Source: an uncultured Johnsonella sp.
GTDB taxonomy: Bacteria; Bacillota; Clostridia; Lachnospirales; Lachnospiraceae
Length of the DNA stretch: 64,000 nt
Assembly (NCBI GenBank): GCA_937927235.1
Contig: CALBCM010000015.1
Span: 36,377-100,376 of the forward strand
Direction: 5' to 3'
Shown here: positions 8,404 through 16,824 of the stretch, in pieces
Numbering within the stretch: position 1 is the first letter of the stretch
Layout: every line of letters begins with the position of its first letter
The notes under the pieces: generated by a model
What the model saw: only the letters and a program-made list of their open reading frames with translations
The model's database searches: none
Told to the model about the DNA's origin: nothing
Made by a program: the position numbers and the translations under genes

Positions 8404-8967
8404 ATGTCTTTGATTAACAAAGAAGTTTCAGATTTTACAGTACAGGCTTTTCATAACAACGACTTTAAGGCAGTATCAAAAAGTGACATACTCGGAAAAT
8501 GGAGTGTATTTTTCTTCTATCCGGCGGATTTTACCTTTGTATGCCCTACTGAGCTTGAGGACCTTCAGAATATTTATGATAAGTTTGCCAAGGCTGGCTG
8601 TGAGGTGTTCGGAGTATCCTGTGATACCCATTTTGTCCACAAAGCTTGGCATGACCATTCAGAGAGAATAGGAAAAATTACCTATCCGCTACTTGCAGAC
8701 CCTACTCATGCACTTTCACGTGATTTTGAGGTATACATTGAAGAAGCCGGCATAGCCGAAAGAGGCACCTTTATAGTTAATCCTGAGGGAAAGATTGTAG
8801 CTTATGAGGTTAATGCGGGAAATGTAGGACGTAATGCGGAAGAGCTTTTCAGAAAGCTTCAGGCATGCCAGTTTGTACATGAGCACGGCGATGAGGTTTG
8901 CCCTGCAAAATGGACCCCGGGGGCAGAAACCCTTAAGCCAAGTCTTGACCTTGTAGGCAAGCTTTAA
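8404..8967 (+). CDS. ahpC: Alkyl hydroperoxide reductase C (typical 2-Cys peroxiredoxin)
   Basis: 187 residues, exactly the AhpC length. It reduces hydrogen peroxide, organic peroxides and peroxynitrite in the cytoplasm, using a peroxidatic Cys in FVCPTE (near residue 47) and a resolving Cys in EVCPAKW near residue 166. The frame is open further upstream, but the ATG at 8404 follows AAAGGAGA with good spacing and gives the canonical N-terminus MSLINKEV. The next gene encodes a flavoprotein disulfide reductase, its probable electron donor. Two hairpins lie between them and may let ahpC be expressed at a higher level than the reductase. Confidence 0.95.
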   Translation: MSLINKEVSDFTVQAFHNNDFKAVSKSDILGKWSVFFFYPADFTFVCPTELEDLQNIYDKFAKAGCEVFGVSCDTHFVHKAWHDHSERIGKITYPLLADPTHALSRDFEVYIEEAGIAERGTFIVNPEGKIVAYEVNAGNVGRNAEELFRKLQACQFVHEHGDEVCPAKWTPGAETLKPSLDLVGKL

Positions 8968-8982
8968 TATTTTTTTAAAAAA

Positions 8983-9067
8983 GGCGGTTTAGATTCACTT
9001 AGCTTGATTGGTGGATTCGGACCGCCAAAAGTTTATCAGCGACCGGGCGGGTTGAGAATATCCGCCC
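8983..9067 (+). promoter_or_regulatory. Two G+C-rich hairpins between ahpC and the reductase gene
   Basis: GGCGGT (8983-8988) pairs with ACCGCC (9021-9026), and GGGCGG (9045-9050) pairs with CCGCCC (9062-9067). The local G+C content stands out from the A+T-rich surroundings. Neither has a good T-tract, so they look like mRNA processing, stabilising or partial attenuation structures rather than full terminators. Confidence 0.5.
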
Positions 9068-9094
9068 TACATTTATTAACTTATGGAGATACAG

Positions 9095-10762
9095 ATGGAC
9101 AAAGAACTTAAAAACAAGGATTTAAGTAACTTTTATGATGCAATTATAATAGGAGGAGGTCCTGCCGGGCTTACCGCTGCAATCTATCTTGCCAGAGCCT
9201 GCTACAGAGTGCTTGTTATTGAAAAGGAAAAATTTGGAGGTCAGATAACTATTACCTCTGAGGTAGTTAATTATCCCGGAATAGAGCGTACAAACGGCGA
9301 GGAGCTTACCGAAACTATGCGCAGACAGGCACAGAGCTTTGGAGCGGAGTTTAAGCTTGCCGAGGTTACGTCTATAGACAACTCCTCTGAAATTAAAAAA
9401 GTAGTTGCCCGGGAGGCAGTTTTTGAATGCTTCGGTATTTTGATAGCTACCGGTGCAAGACCGAGGATGATAGGCTTTGAGGGTGAAAAGGAGTTTCGCG
9501 GTCACGGCGTAGCCTACTGTGCCACCTGTGACGGAGAGTTTTTTACCGGAAAGGATGTCTTTGTAATAGGAGGAGGCTTTGCGGCGGCAGAGGAGGGAGT
9601 GTTTCTGACTAAATATGCAAAGCATGTCTATATTCTTGTAAGAAAATCTGACTTTTCCTGTGCAAAGACTGCGGCGGAGCATGCAAAGCAGCATGAAAAA
9701 ATTACGGTGCTTACAAATACCGAGGTGGTAAGAGCGGAGGGTGACAGCCTCTTAAGAAGCCTGATCTATAAAAACAATCAAAGCGGCGAGGAAATTGTCT
9801 ATAAGGCAAAGGAGGGAGATACCTTCGGAATTTTTGTATTTGCCGGCTATGAGCCTGCCACTGAGCTGGTAAAGGGGATAGTTGAGCTTGATGGAGGCGG
9901 CTATGTAATTACCGACAGAAGTCAAAAAACCAGTGCCGAGGGCATCTATGCTGCCGGAGATGTCTGCATCAAGCCCTTAAGACAGGTAGTGACTGCGGTG
10001 GGAGATGGAGCTATTGCTGCTACTGAATTGGAAAAATATATTTTAAAGCTGCAAAAAGAAACCGGACTTCATGCCTTAAGACCGGAAAAAGAAGTTAAGC
10101 CTGTTAAACCGGCTGCTGCCGGCCCGGAAAGTACAAAGGTGGACTCAGATGCCTTATTTACTGCCGATATGCTTGCCCAGCTTAATGCGGTATTTGACAG
10201 AATGTCTCAAAATGTAGTGCTTAAGCTTTATCTTGACGAAAGAGCGGTATCAGCCGAGCTTAAAGAATATATGGAAAGGCTGGCTTCTCTTACAGATAAA
10301 CTGAGCCTGGATTTTGCAGATAAATCTGAAGTGGAGGCAGAGCTGTCACAGGTTCCCTGCGTGAAGCTCTGCTACCCGGATAAAACCGAGAGCGGACTTG
10401 CTTTCCACGGTGTACCCGGAGGTCATGAGTTTACTTCATTTATACTTGGAATCTATAATGTGGCAGGTCCCGGACAGCCGCTGGAAGAAGCCTTGATTTC
10501 ACGTATAAAAGCAATTAATAAAGCAACGGCTATCAGAATTATGGTATCTTTGACCTGCTCCGTCTGTCCTGACCTTGTTGCTGCGGCACAGCGTATTGCA
10601 GTTTTAAATCCTCTGATAAGTACGGACATATATGATATAAATCATTTCGGAGATTTAAAGGATAAGTATCAGATTATGAGTGTTCCCTGTATGGTGATAG
10701 ATGACAAAGCCCCTGTATTCGGAAAGAAGGATATATCACAGATATTGGAGCTTATATCTTAA
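9095..10762 (+). CDS. AhpF-homologous NAD(P)H disulfide reductase with C-terminal redoxin domains
   Basis: 555 residues. The first part (about 10-315) is a thioredoxin-reductase-like FAD/NAD(P)H module with GGGPAGL, the redox pair CATC (about 142-145) and the FAD-binding GIYAAGD. After a linker (about 325-350) come two thioredoxin-fold domains like the AhpF N-terminus, the second with CSVC at about 488-491. Classical AhpF has the opposite order, redoxin domains first. This length and order match the AhpF-homologue family known next to solitary ahpC genes (TIGR03143). It probably passes electrons from NAD(P)H to AhpC. The ATG at 9083 is in frame, but the ATG at 9095 has the ribosome binding site (ATGGAG), so the shorter form is chosen. 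Confidence 0.88.
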   Translation: MDKELKNKDLSNFYDAIIIGGGPAGLTAAIYLARACYRVLVIEKEKFGGQITITSEVVNYPGIERTNGEELTETMRRQAQSFGAEFKLAEVTSIDNSSEIKKVVAREAVFECFGILIATGARPRMIGFEGEKEFRGHGVAYCATCDGEFFTGKDVFVIGGGFAAAEEGVFLTKYAKHVYILVRKSDFSCAKTAAEHAKQHEKITVLTNTEVVRAEGDSLLRSLIYKNNQSGEEIVYKAKEGDTFGIFVFAGYEPATELVKGIVELDGGGYVITDRSQKTSAEGIYAAGDVCIKPLRQVVTAVGDGAIAATELEKYILKLQKETGLHALRPEKEVKPVKPAAAGPESTKVDSDALFTADMLAQLNAVFDRMSQNVVLKLYLDERAVSAELKEYMERLASLTDKLSLDFADKSEVEAELSQVPCVKLCYPDKTESGLAFHGVPGGHEFTSFILGIYNVAGPGQPLEEALISRIKAINKATAIRIMVSLTCSVCPDLVAAAQRIAVLNPLISTDIYDINHFGDLKDKYQIMSVPCMVIDDKAPVFGKKDISQILELIS

Positions 10763-10818
10763 AGTTCCTGATGGATATAAAAATTTTCTTACAAAATTAT
10801 AATAAAATCACAAATTTA

Positions 10819-10847
10819 TTGAAGTTATTGTTAAAAAATGATAAAAT
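10819..10847 (+). promoter_or_regulatory. Predicted promoter of the glucosaminidase gene
   Basis: TTGAAG (10819-10824), a 17-base spacer and TAAAAT (10842-10847) with extended TGA. Transcription from here would include the 10904-10927 hairpin in the leader. Confidence 0.5.
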
Positions 10848-10884
10848 ACCTTTAGTTAAATTAAACAACAAACTTCTTAAACAG

Positions 10885-10935
10885 GTGTGTCAGCACCTTA
10901 GAAGCCCATTGCCTAAAGGCAATGGGCGGTTCACG
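10885..10935 (+). mobile_element. Solitary IS200/IS605-type right-end hairpin
   Basis: The short hairpin GGTG-TGTCAG-CACC is followed by AGAAG and a perfect 10-bp stem, GCCCATTGCC (10904-10913) with GGCAATGGGC (10918-10927), loop TAAA, then GGTTCAC. This layout (GAAGCCC, CCTnnAGG, GGG, GTTCAC) is that of the right end of IS200/IS605 and TnpB-type elements. It matches the right end after the tnpB relic at 24880-24906. No transposase gene lies beside it, so it is a relic or a non-autonomous end that now sits in the leader of the downstream gene. Confidence 0.6.
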
Positions 10936-10950
10936 TGGGAGAAATTGCTT

Positions 10951-13194
10951 ATGATAAAAAATACAGGAAATGCAAAATATAGATTTACAAAAGCTGCCTC
11001 ATACTTAATAGCTTCTGCTGTAGTTACAGTTTCACAATCATTCACTCCTGCTTATTTTATGCAAGCCTATGCCTATACGGAGAAAAAGGCTACAGTAAGT
11101 GCGGTCAGCCTGAACATCAGGGTGGCAGCAGGAGATAAAAACCGAAAGATTGCAACTCTGAGGTCGGGAACCGAGTTGACTATAATAGACGAAACCACAG
11201 ATTCGGGTGGAAATAAATGGTATAAGGTAAGATTTGGAGAGGGTGAAACCGGCTATGCCATCAGCACCTATATACAGATTGCCGAATCAGGTGCTTCCTA
11301 TGCCCCCAGTGATGATTTTGAAAAAGCTTTAAATGAGCAGGGCTTCCCCGAGGAGTATAAGGAGGGACTTAGAAAAGTGCATGCCCAGTATCCCAACTGG
11401 GTGTTTAAGGCTCAGCCTGTTGATATAGATTGGCAGACCGTCATTGAAAATGAAAGCGTAATAGGAAGAAACCTTGTGCATAAGGACAGTGTTTCCTCAT
11501 GGAAATCGGTGGAGCCCGGTGCTTATGACTGGAAGACCTCTACCTGGCCCGGATTTGATACCAGTGCCTGGGTGGCTGCAAATGAGGCGGTAATACGCTA
11601 TTATATGGACCCCAGAAATTTTCTTGACCCTGTAAATATATTTCAGTTTTTAAATCAGGGCTATAGTGAAAATAAATATGATGTGGCTGGAATAGAGGGA
11701 ATGGTAAGAGGAACTTACCTTGAAAGCAAGGCTTCAAATTCCGCAGTATTTAATGCAAGCCGTGATATTTCGCCGTCCTCGGACGGTCAGTCACCGGGGG
11801 GCTCGTCAAATGATAAAAATTCGGAAGTAAGCCTTACTGCCCCGACTGCCGTACAGCCTGAAAAAAAAGAGGGAGAAACCAATAACTCCGGGATAAGTCT
11901 TACTGCGCCGACGGCTTCAGCTAAGGGCAATGTAGATTATCCTCAAAATCAGGACAACAATACTGCCGAGCAGACTCAGGCGGCTGCCGACCCTAATAAC
12001 CCCTCCTCGCAGAAAGACAGCAGTGTCAGGCTCGAGGCTCCGCAAAAGGGAGCAAGCAAAAAACAGCAGTCGGATTACGGTCCTATAGCTGAGGTGAATG
12101 AACAGAAGGGAAGCGAGAGCAATTCAAACCCTTCTGATGAAAGCAAAATTTCGTATTCCGAGCTCTACGCTCAAAACGGTCCGGGGATATGGCTTGACAG
12201 TGAAACCGGCAAGGATGCGAGGTCTGCCGGAATTGATAGAAATGCTCAAAGCTCGGATAACAGAACAAATGAAGATACCAATTATACTCCTGTTTCAGGA
12301 GATAAAACCTATGTCGATATGATACTTGAGGCGGCTGTGGTTTCAGGAGTCAATCCCTACGTGCTTACCTCCATGCTGATACAGGAGCAGGGCAGAGAGG
12401 GCAAAAGCGGACTTATAAGCGGAACTACGGAGCCTTATAAGGGAATCTATAATTATTTTAATGTACAGGCTTATGAAGCAGCCGGCATGTCACCTACACA
12501 AAGAGGACTGTGGTGGGCTTCGCAGTCGGGAAGCTACGGAAGACCCTGGAATTCAAGGGACAAGGCTATAACAGGCGGAGCGATTTACTATGGCGACAAC
12601 TATGTTAAAGCCAGACAGGAAACCTTTTATTTAAAGAAATTTAATGTGCTCGGCACAAATCTGTATAAGCATCAGTATATGACTAATGTTGAGGGTGCCG
12701 CAGATGAGGGAGCCAGGCTGTCACAGGCATATTCGGAGAGCATGAAAAAGGGAGCTTTGGTATTTTCAATACCGGTTTATAAAAATATGCCTAAAGAAAA
12801 GGCTAAGCTGCCGACCGGAAATGGAAGCCCGAATAATAAGCTTGCAAGCTTGAGTGTAGAGGGCTACAGTCTTGAGCCGGAATTCAGCAGAGATGTTGAA
12901 AAATACAGTATAGAGGTTTCTCCGTCTATAACCTCAATAAATATAGCTGCGGCTTCTGCCGATTCCAAGGCTGCGGTAAACGGAGGCGGAGCGGTTAATC
13001 TCAGCAGCGGAAACAATACCTTTAACATAGAGGTTAAGGCTGAAAACGGCAATGTAAGAAACTATGTTATAAATGTGGTAAGGAAAGAAGGAGCTGCCAA
13101 GCAAAATAATACAAATAACAATCAAAGTAATAACTCTGGCGGAACTTCTACAGAACTGCCCAAACTTGTATCACCTGAAGGAGATGGACGTTAA
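10951..13194 (+). CDS. Secreted SH3b-domain beta-N-acetylglucosaminidase
   Basis: 747 residues from the ATG at 10951, which follows GTGGGAG; the frame is open for 60 codons upstream, but those overlap the promoter and the IS605 hairpin. A signal peptide (about 1-42) precedes a bacterial SH3 domain (about 46-110, with VSLNIRVAA). The region 125-265 (FPEEYKEGLRKVHAQYPNW) is typical of clostridial glucosaminidases. A Ser/Asn/Gln-rich linker (about 275-440) repeats SLTAPT. The LytG-like glucosaminidase core (about 450-600) holds LTSMLIQEQG, whose Glu is a candidate catalytic residue. The C-terminus (about 630-720) is a cadherin-like beta-sandwich domain. It should hydrolyse peptidoglycan glycan strands outside the cell. 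Its stop overlaps the start of the cohesin-domain gene (TAATG). Confidence 0.85.
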   Translation: MIKNTGNAKYRFTKAASYLIASAVVTVSQSFTPAYFMQAYAYTEKKATVSAVSLNIRVAAGDKNRKIATLRSGTELTIIDETTDSGGNKWYKVRFGEGETGYAISTYIQIAESGASYAPSDDFEKALNEQGFPEEYKEGLRKVHAQYPNWVFKAQPVDIDWQTVIENESVIGRNLVHKDSVSSWKSVEPGAYDWKTSTWPGFDTSAWVAANEAVIRYYMDPRNFLDPVNIFQFLNQGYSENKYDVAGIEGMVRGTYLESKASNSAVFNASRDISPSSDGQSPGGSSNDKNSEVSLTAPTAVQPEKKEGETNNSGISLTAPTASAKGNVDYPQNQDNNTAEQTQAAADPNNPSSQKDSSVRLEAPQKGASKKQQSDYGPIAEVNEQKGSESNSNPSDESKISYSELYAQNGPGIWLDSETGKDARSAGIDRNAQSSDNRTNEDTNYTPVSGDKTYVDMILEAAVVSGVNPYVLTSMLIQEQGREGKSGLISGTTEPYKGIYNYFNVQAYEAAGMSPTQRGLWWASQSGSYGRPWNSRDKAITGGAIYYGDNYVKARQETFYLKKFNVLGTNLYKHQYMTNVEGAADEGARLSQAYSESMKKGALVFSIPVYKNMPKEKAKLPTGNGSPNNKLASLSVEGYSLEPEFSRDVEKYSIEVSPSITSINIAAASADSKAAVNGGGAVNLSSGNNTFNIEVKAENGNVRNYVINVVRKEGAAKQNNTNNNQSNNSGGTSTELPKLVSPEGDGR

Positions 13195-14807
13195 TGAGTT
13201 TATTTAAAAATAAATATGCCGATTTTTTATCAGTTTTCATATTGATTTGTCTTTTTACTATAGCAGGATTTTTTCAGATAACTTCATACGCACTTGATAC
13301 CAAGATTTCATTTTCAGACCCTTCAGCCACTGTAGGAAGTGAGGTCAATGTTACCATGAGAATAGGCGTAGTTGACGAGGGTATGAAGCTGGGCAAGGCT
13401 GATATAATGCTTTCTTATGATGCACAGTCCCTTGAGTTTATCAGCGGTGACGGTGCACAGGGGGGAGCAGGCTCAATAAAAATAACTGCGGCTTCTGCTG
13501 CCGGAAATGATAAGGAATGGATATTCAGCTTAAAATTTAAGGCACTGAAAGCAGGAGAATCCACTATTAAAATCAGCACCTGGGAGATACAGGATATAGA
13601 TGGAGTACCTGCAAGTGCGAGCCATGAAGGCAGCTCCAAGGTAACAATTACTGAGGCTCAGACTGAAGCTGCCAATCCGGGTGCCTCAGGTGAAAGCTCA
13701 GCTTCCGCTGCGGAAACTTCACAGGGAGTGGGTGCTGAAATTTCCAGTGAAAATGTAGTAATTGACAATAAAAGCTACACTGTAGCTTCTTCATTTGATG
13801 CATCCCTGCTGCCTGAGGGCTATACGGTAGGCAGATATTTATATCAAGGCAAGGATGTTGCCGCAGGACGTACTGAGATAAGTGATATTATAGTAATGTA
13901 CCTGATTGCCGATGACGGCTCGGGAGGACTTTTTGCTTATGATGAAAAAAGTGGTAACTGGTCGCAGTTTACCACACTGACCTCGTCGGCAAAGAAAATT
14001 ACCATAGTGCCTCTGCCTCAGGGAGTCCAGGTACCGCAGGGCTTTAAGCCGGTATCCTTTGAAACCTCAAGTGGAGATGCAAAGACTAAAATATCAGGCT
14101 GGGTATGGGCAAGTGCAGCCGAGCATGAGTATTATATAGTCTATGCAATGAACGCTCAAGGTGAGAAGAGCTTTTACAGGTTTGATGTCAAGGAAAAAAG
14201 CTTCCAGAGATATTTTAGCGACCCGGCGATTGAAAATGCCGTGCCTCAGAGTGAATATGATAAGCTCGCAACAAACTATAACAAGCTTTTAAAGGACTAT
14301 AAGCTCAGGGGCTTTGTGATCATAGCTCTTGCAGTAATTATAGTGGGACTGCTTGCCTTTATCTTTATAAAGCTGAAAAAGCAGACAACAGGCGAAAAGA
14401 TTTCCGATAAGCCTCTCAATACCTCTGCTTCCGATTTTAGCACTGGCAATAAAAGCTTGTACGGAGAGCCTCACAGCAGAGCAAAGGTTAAGGTGATAAA
14501 AAGGGAAGAAATTGAAAATGTAGTAGTTACCGGAAAAAGAGCTGAGTCCGGTGAAGAAAACAAGGCTGCCGTTTTAAAGAAGGCTGCACCGGAAGCGGTA
14601 TCAATTACTGATTTTGAGGAGCTTGATAAAGGTATTGACAAAACAGAAGCTTTAGTGCAAAATGGTAACAACGAAATTGAGTTAAAAACCGACACTGAGG
14701 CAGCCGAAGGCACTGATAAGGAGGCTGCTAATTATCAGGGGAGCAACTTAAAGGGAATTATCTCCGAAAATATAGATTTAACCAAGGCTCCTGATAGTAA
14801 CAGCTAG
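13194..14807 (+). CDS. Membrane-anchored protein with a cohesin-like domain
   Basis: 537 residues. A signal peptide or signal anchor (about 9-32) precedes an extracellular beta-sandwich (about 33-155). Its pattern, SFSDPSATVGSEVNVTMRI then ADIMLSYDAQSLEF and IFSLKFKAL, is that of cohesin modules, which bind dockerins in cellulosomes and other surface complexes. A second extracellular region (about 180-365) ends in one transmembrane helix (GFVIIALAVIIVGLLAFIF, about 371-392) and an acidic cytoplasmic tail of about 145 residues. The ATG overlaps the stop of the glucosaminidase gene, implying translational coupling. No dockerin is visible in this window, so its partner is unknown. Confidence 0.75.
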   Translation: MSLFKNKYADFLSVFILICLFTIAGFFQITSYALDTKISFSDPSATVGSEVNVTMRIGVVDEGMKLGKADIMLSYDAQSLEFISGDGAQGGAGSIKITAASAAGNDKEWIFSLKFKALKAGESTIKISTWEIQDIDGVPASASHEGSSKVTITEAQTEAANPGASGESSASAAETSQGVGAEISSENVVIDNKSYTVASSFDASLLPEGYTVGRYLYQGKDVAAGRTEISDIIVMYLIADDGSGGLFAYDEKSGNWSQFTTLTSSAKKITIVPLPQGVQVPQGFKPVSFETSSGDAKTKISGWVWASAAEHEYYIVYAMNAQGEKSFYRFDVKEKSFQRYFSDPAIENAVPQSEYDKLATNYNKLLKDYKLRGFVIIALAVIIVGLLAFIFIKLKKQTTGEKISDKPLNTSASDFSTGNKSLYGEPHSRAKVKVIKREEIENVVVTGKRAESGEENKAAVLKKAAPEAVSITDFEELDKGIDKTEALVQNGNNEIELKTDTEAAEGTDKEAANYQGSNLKGIISENIDLTKAPDSNS

Positions 14808-14859
14808 GCGGCAAAGGATTTATTAAATAAAAACTATAAGTGAAAAAGGGGGTACAGAT

Positions 14860-15648
14860 ATGTTTTGTCCGAAATGCGGAAGTCAGATTCAGTACGGCTT
14901 AAAGGTATGCAATATTTGTGGAGCGAATTTAGAAAATCAAGCCTCTGCTTCAAATTATAATCAAAATCGCCCCGGCTATGAGCAGGAAAATATTTGGAAC
15001 AGGACTGAGCAAAGCTATAATCAGTACAATCAGAATGCCGGGTACAGACAGACCGGAAATTATAATGCTCAGGGCAGCAGCGGGCAGTTTTATAATCAGC
15101 CTGATTTCAATCAGTCGGGGGCTTATAACAACTATAACGCCGGCGGCAATTATTATCCTCATCTTTATCATAAGCTTGGAGGCTGGCTTGCATTTTTTGC
15201 TTATTTATATTTAATCTATATACCCTTCCTGCTGATAGGCGGATTCATAGGTATATTTCATATTTTGTCAGTAATGATTTTGGGATTTTCTTTAAACTAT
15301 ATATTGTATGTAATATTGAGAACGGTGGGGACTGTGATTACGGCAGTTTTATGCTATAAAATGTTCAGCAGCATAACCAATAAGGATTCTTCCTTTCTGG
15401 CGTTGTATGAAATTACTGGAGCACTTAATATAGTATGGACTCTTCTGCCTGCACTTATTTTTAAAAATGTGTTTCCCTCCGTGGTATTTACAATTATACA
15501 GTTTGGGCTGGTAGCTTTGTACTATACGAAATCAGTGCGTGTAAGAACCTATTTCGGCACGGATGAATACCTTAGAAAGAGCAGGCTGTTTAAGAATTTT
15601 CCTTCCCCTATACCGGCGGATAATTCTCAGAATACCGGATACTACTAA
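14860..15648 (+). CDS. Zinc-ribbon membrane protein with DUF2569-like domain
   Basis: 262 residues. The N-terminus MFCPKCGSQIQ with CNICG forms a zinc ribbon (Cys3, Cys6, Cys18, Cys21). An Asn/Tyr/Gln-rich low-complexity stretch (about 30-100) follows, then four predicted membrane helices (about 110-235). These begin YHKLGGWLAFFAYLYLIYIP, which resembles DUF2569. The start follows AAGGGGG. The function of such zinc-ribbon-plus-membrane proteins is not known. It lies 52 bases after the cohesin-domain gene and before a strong terminator, so it probably ends the surface-protein operon. Confidence 0.7.
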   Translation: MFCPKCGSQIQYGLKVCNICGANLENQASASNYNQNRPGYEQENIWNRTEQSYNQYNQNAGYRQTGNYNAQGSSGQFYNQPDFNQSGAYNNYNAGGNYYPHLYHKLGGWLAFFAYLYLIYIPFLLIGGFIGIFHILSVMILGFSLNYILYVILRTVGTVITAVLCYKMFSSITNKDSSFLALYEITGALNIVWTLLPALIFKNVFPSVVFTIIQFGLVALYYTKSVRVRTYFGTDEYLRKSRLFKNFPSPIPADNSQNTGYY

Positions 15649-15670
15649 AATCGGGCTTGGTAACTGACTT

Positions 15671-15715
15671 AAAAACACTTTGTATAGGCTTTCGAGCTTA
15701 TAGAGAGTGTTTTTT
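15671..15715 (+). terminator. Rho-independent terminator ending the surface-protein operon
   Basis: AAAAACACT pairs with AGTGTTTTT, and an inner stem TATAGGCT/AGCTTATA is closed by a TTCG tetraloop. A T-run follows. Confidence 0.88.
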
Positions 15716-15743
15716 GGTTATTAAGCAGAATTGAATTAATTGC

Positions 15744-15790
15744 TTGCAATTCATATTAAAATATGTTATACTTTAGCTATAACAGTTATA
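15744..15790 (+). promoter_or_regulatory. Promoter and palindromic operator of the gntR-mcsAB-clpC operon
   Basis: TTGCAA (15744-15749), a 17-base spacer and TATACT (15767-15772) form a good promoter. Six bases after the -10 is the perfect palindrome TATAAC-A-GTTATA (15778-15790), placed over the expected transcription start. It is a natural operator for the GntR protein encoded next. No CtsR-type GGTCAAA repeat was seen here. Confidence 0.7.
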
Positions 15791-15805
15791 ATAAGAGGTA
15801 AAGCT

Positions 15806-16180
15806 ATGGATTTGTATATTGATTTTAATAGTGACGAAGCTATATATATACAGCTTTGCAACCAGATAATTATGGGGATTGCAACTGATAAGATTAAGGA
15901 AGGCGACTCTCTCCCTTCAGTAAGGCAGATGGCAGATACGGTGGGCATTAATATGCACACTGTAAATAAAGCCTACAGTATACTAAAGAGGGAGGGCTTT
16001 ATCAAGCTTGACAGGAGAAAGGGGGCAGTTATCTGTATAGATGTTGATAAGCTCAGCGTTCTTGAAGCCATGAAGAGAGAGCTTGCAGTTGTGGTGGCAA
16101 GAGGTATATGCAACGGTGTATGTAGACAGGATGCCCATAATCTTATTGATGAGCTGTACGACAGTTTTTTCCGTCGGTAA
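15806..16180 (+). CDS. GntR-family regulator, YtrA type
   Basis: 124 residues from the ATG at 15806 (preceded by AGAGGTAAAGCT). The N-terminal winged helix (about 8-75) has the GntR signature SLPSVRQMADTVGINMHTVNKAYSILKREG. The short all-helical C-terminus (about 80-124) is that of the YtrA subfamily, which usually represses its own operon and often controls ABC transporters or stress genes. Here it is the first gene of the mcsA-mcsB-clpC run, the slot that ctsR occupies in Bacillus and many clostridia. The palindrome at 15778-15790 is its likely binding site. Confidence 0.88.
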   Translation: MDLYIDFNSDEAIYIQLCNQIIMGIATDKIKEGDSLPSVRQMADTVGINMHTVNKAYSILKREGFIKLDRRKGAVICIDVDKLSVLEAMKRELAVVVARGICNGVCRQDAHNLIDELYDSFFRR

Positions 16181-16211
16181 AATAAAAAGTTTTAGAGAGG
16201 TAATTTACAGT

Positions 16212-16796
16212 ATGTTATGTGAAAAATGCAAGATTAGAGAGGCTAATATAGTATTTTATGAAATTATAGACGGTACTAAAAGAGAATATAACCTCTGCAC
16301 TCAATGTGCTGAGGGAATGGATTTTATGCAATATTCTTCAATATTTAACCGGGAGTTTTCTCTTTCCAAGCTGTTGTCAGGTCTTTTCGGAGAGCATAAA
16401 ACGGCAGCGAAAACTGAAGATTACAGGCAGATAGTCTGCCCTAACTGTACTACCAGTTATAATGATTTTATAAATAATTCAAGATTCGGCTGTAAGGAAT
16501 GCTATGAGGTTTTCGGACCTCTTATAGCGGAGAATATAAAGCAGCTTCAAGGCAGCGATATACATAAGGGAAAGGTTCCTGCCACTGCTATGCTTGCCCC
16601 TTCAAGAGCGGAAAAAGCCGACAGGGGAGCTAAAGCTGCGGAAAAGCTCTCTGAAGCTGACAAAGCTTTAACTAAAAGGCAGAAACGTATAGAGGAGCTG
16701 GAGCTGATGCTTCAGATGGCAGTCAAAAATGAGGAATATTCTGCTGCCGCTCAGTACAGAGATGAAATAAAAGCTTTAAAAGAAGATAAAAAATAA
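16212..16796 (+). CDS. mcsA: McsA, activator of protein arginine kinase
   Basis: 194 residues. Zinc-binding pairs CEKC (3-6), CTQC, CPNC and CKEC define the McsA zinc modules, and a UVR motif (ELMLQMAVKNEEYSAAAQYRDEIKAL) closes the C-terminus. McsA activates the McsB kinase and links it to ClpC. The ATG at 16212 follows AGAGAGG and gives the family N-terminus MLCEKC; a longer reading from 16083 overlaps the gntR gene and is not likely. The gene lies 31 bases after gntR and 28 before mcsB, consistent with one operon. Confidence 0.9.
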   Translation: MLCEKCKIREANIVFYEIIDGTKREYNLCTQCAEGMDFMQYSSIFNREFSLSKLLSGLFGEHKTAAKTEDYRQIVCPNCTTSYNDFINNSRFGCKECYEVFGPLIAENIKQLQGSDIHKGKVPATAMLAPSRAEKADRGAKAAEKLSEADKALTKRQKRIEELELMLQMAVKNEEYSAAAQYRDEIKALKEDKK

Positions 16797-16824
16797 AAGT
16801 AAACAGCTTTAAATGGAGATTATA

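Noticed and set aside
9122..9694. Minus-strand open frame of 190 codons
   Set aside because: Antisense to the conserved FAD domain of the AhpF-like reductase; no start signals.
11815..12050. Repeated SLTAPT segments considered as a repeat array or CRISPR-like structure
   Set aside because: Irregular spacing and in-frame protein linker repeats; no CRISPR repeat-spacer pattern anywhere in the window.
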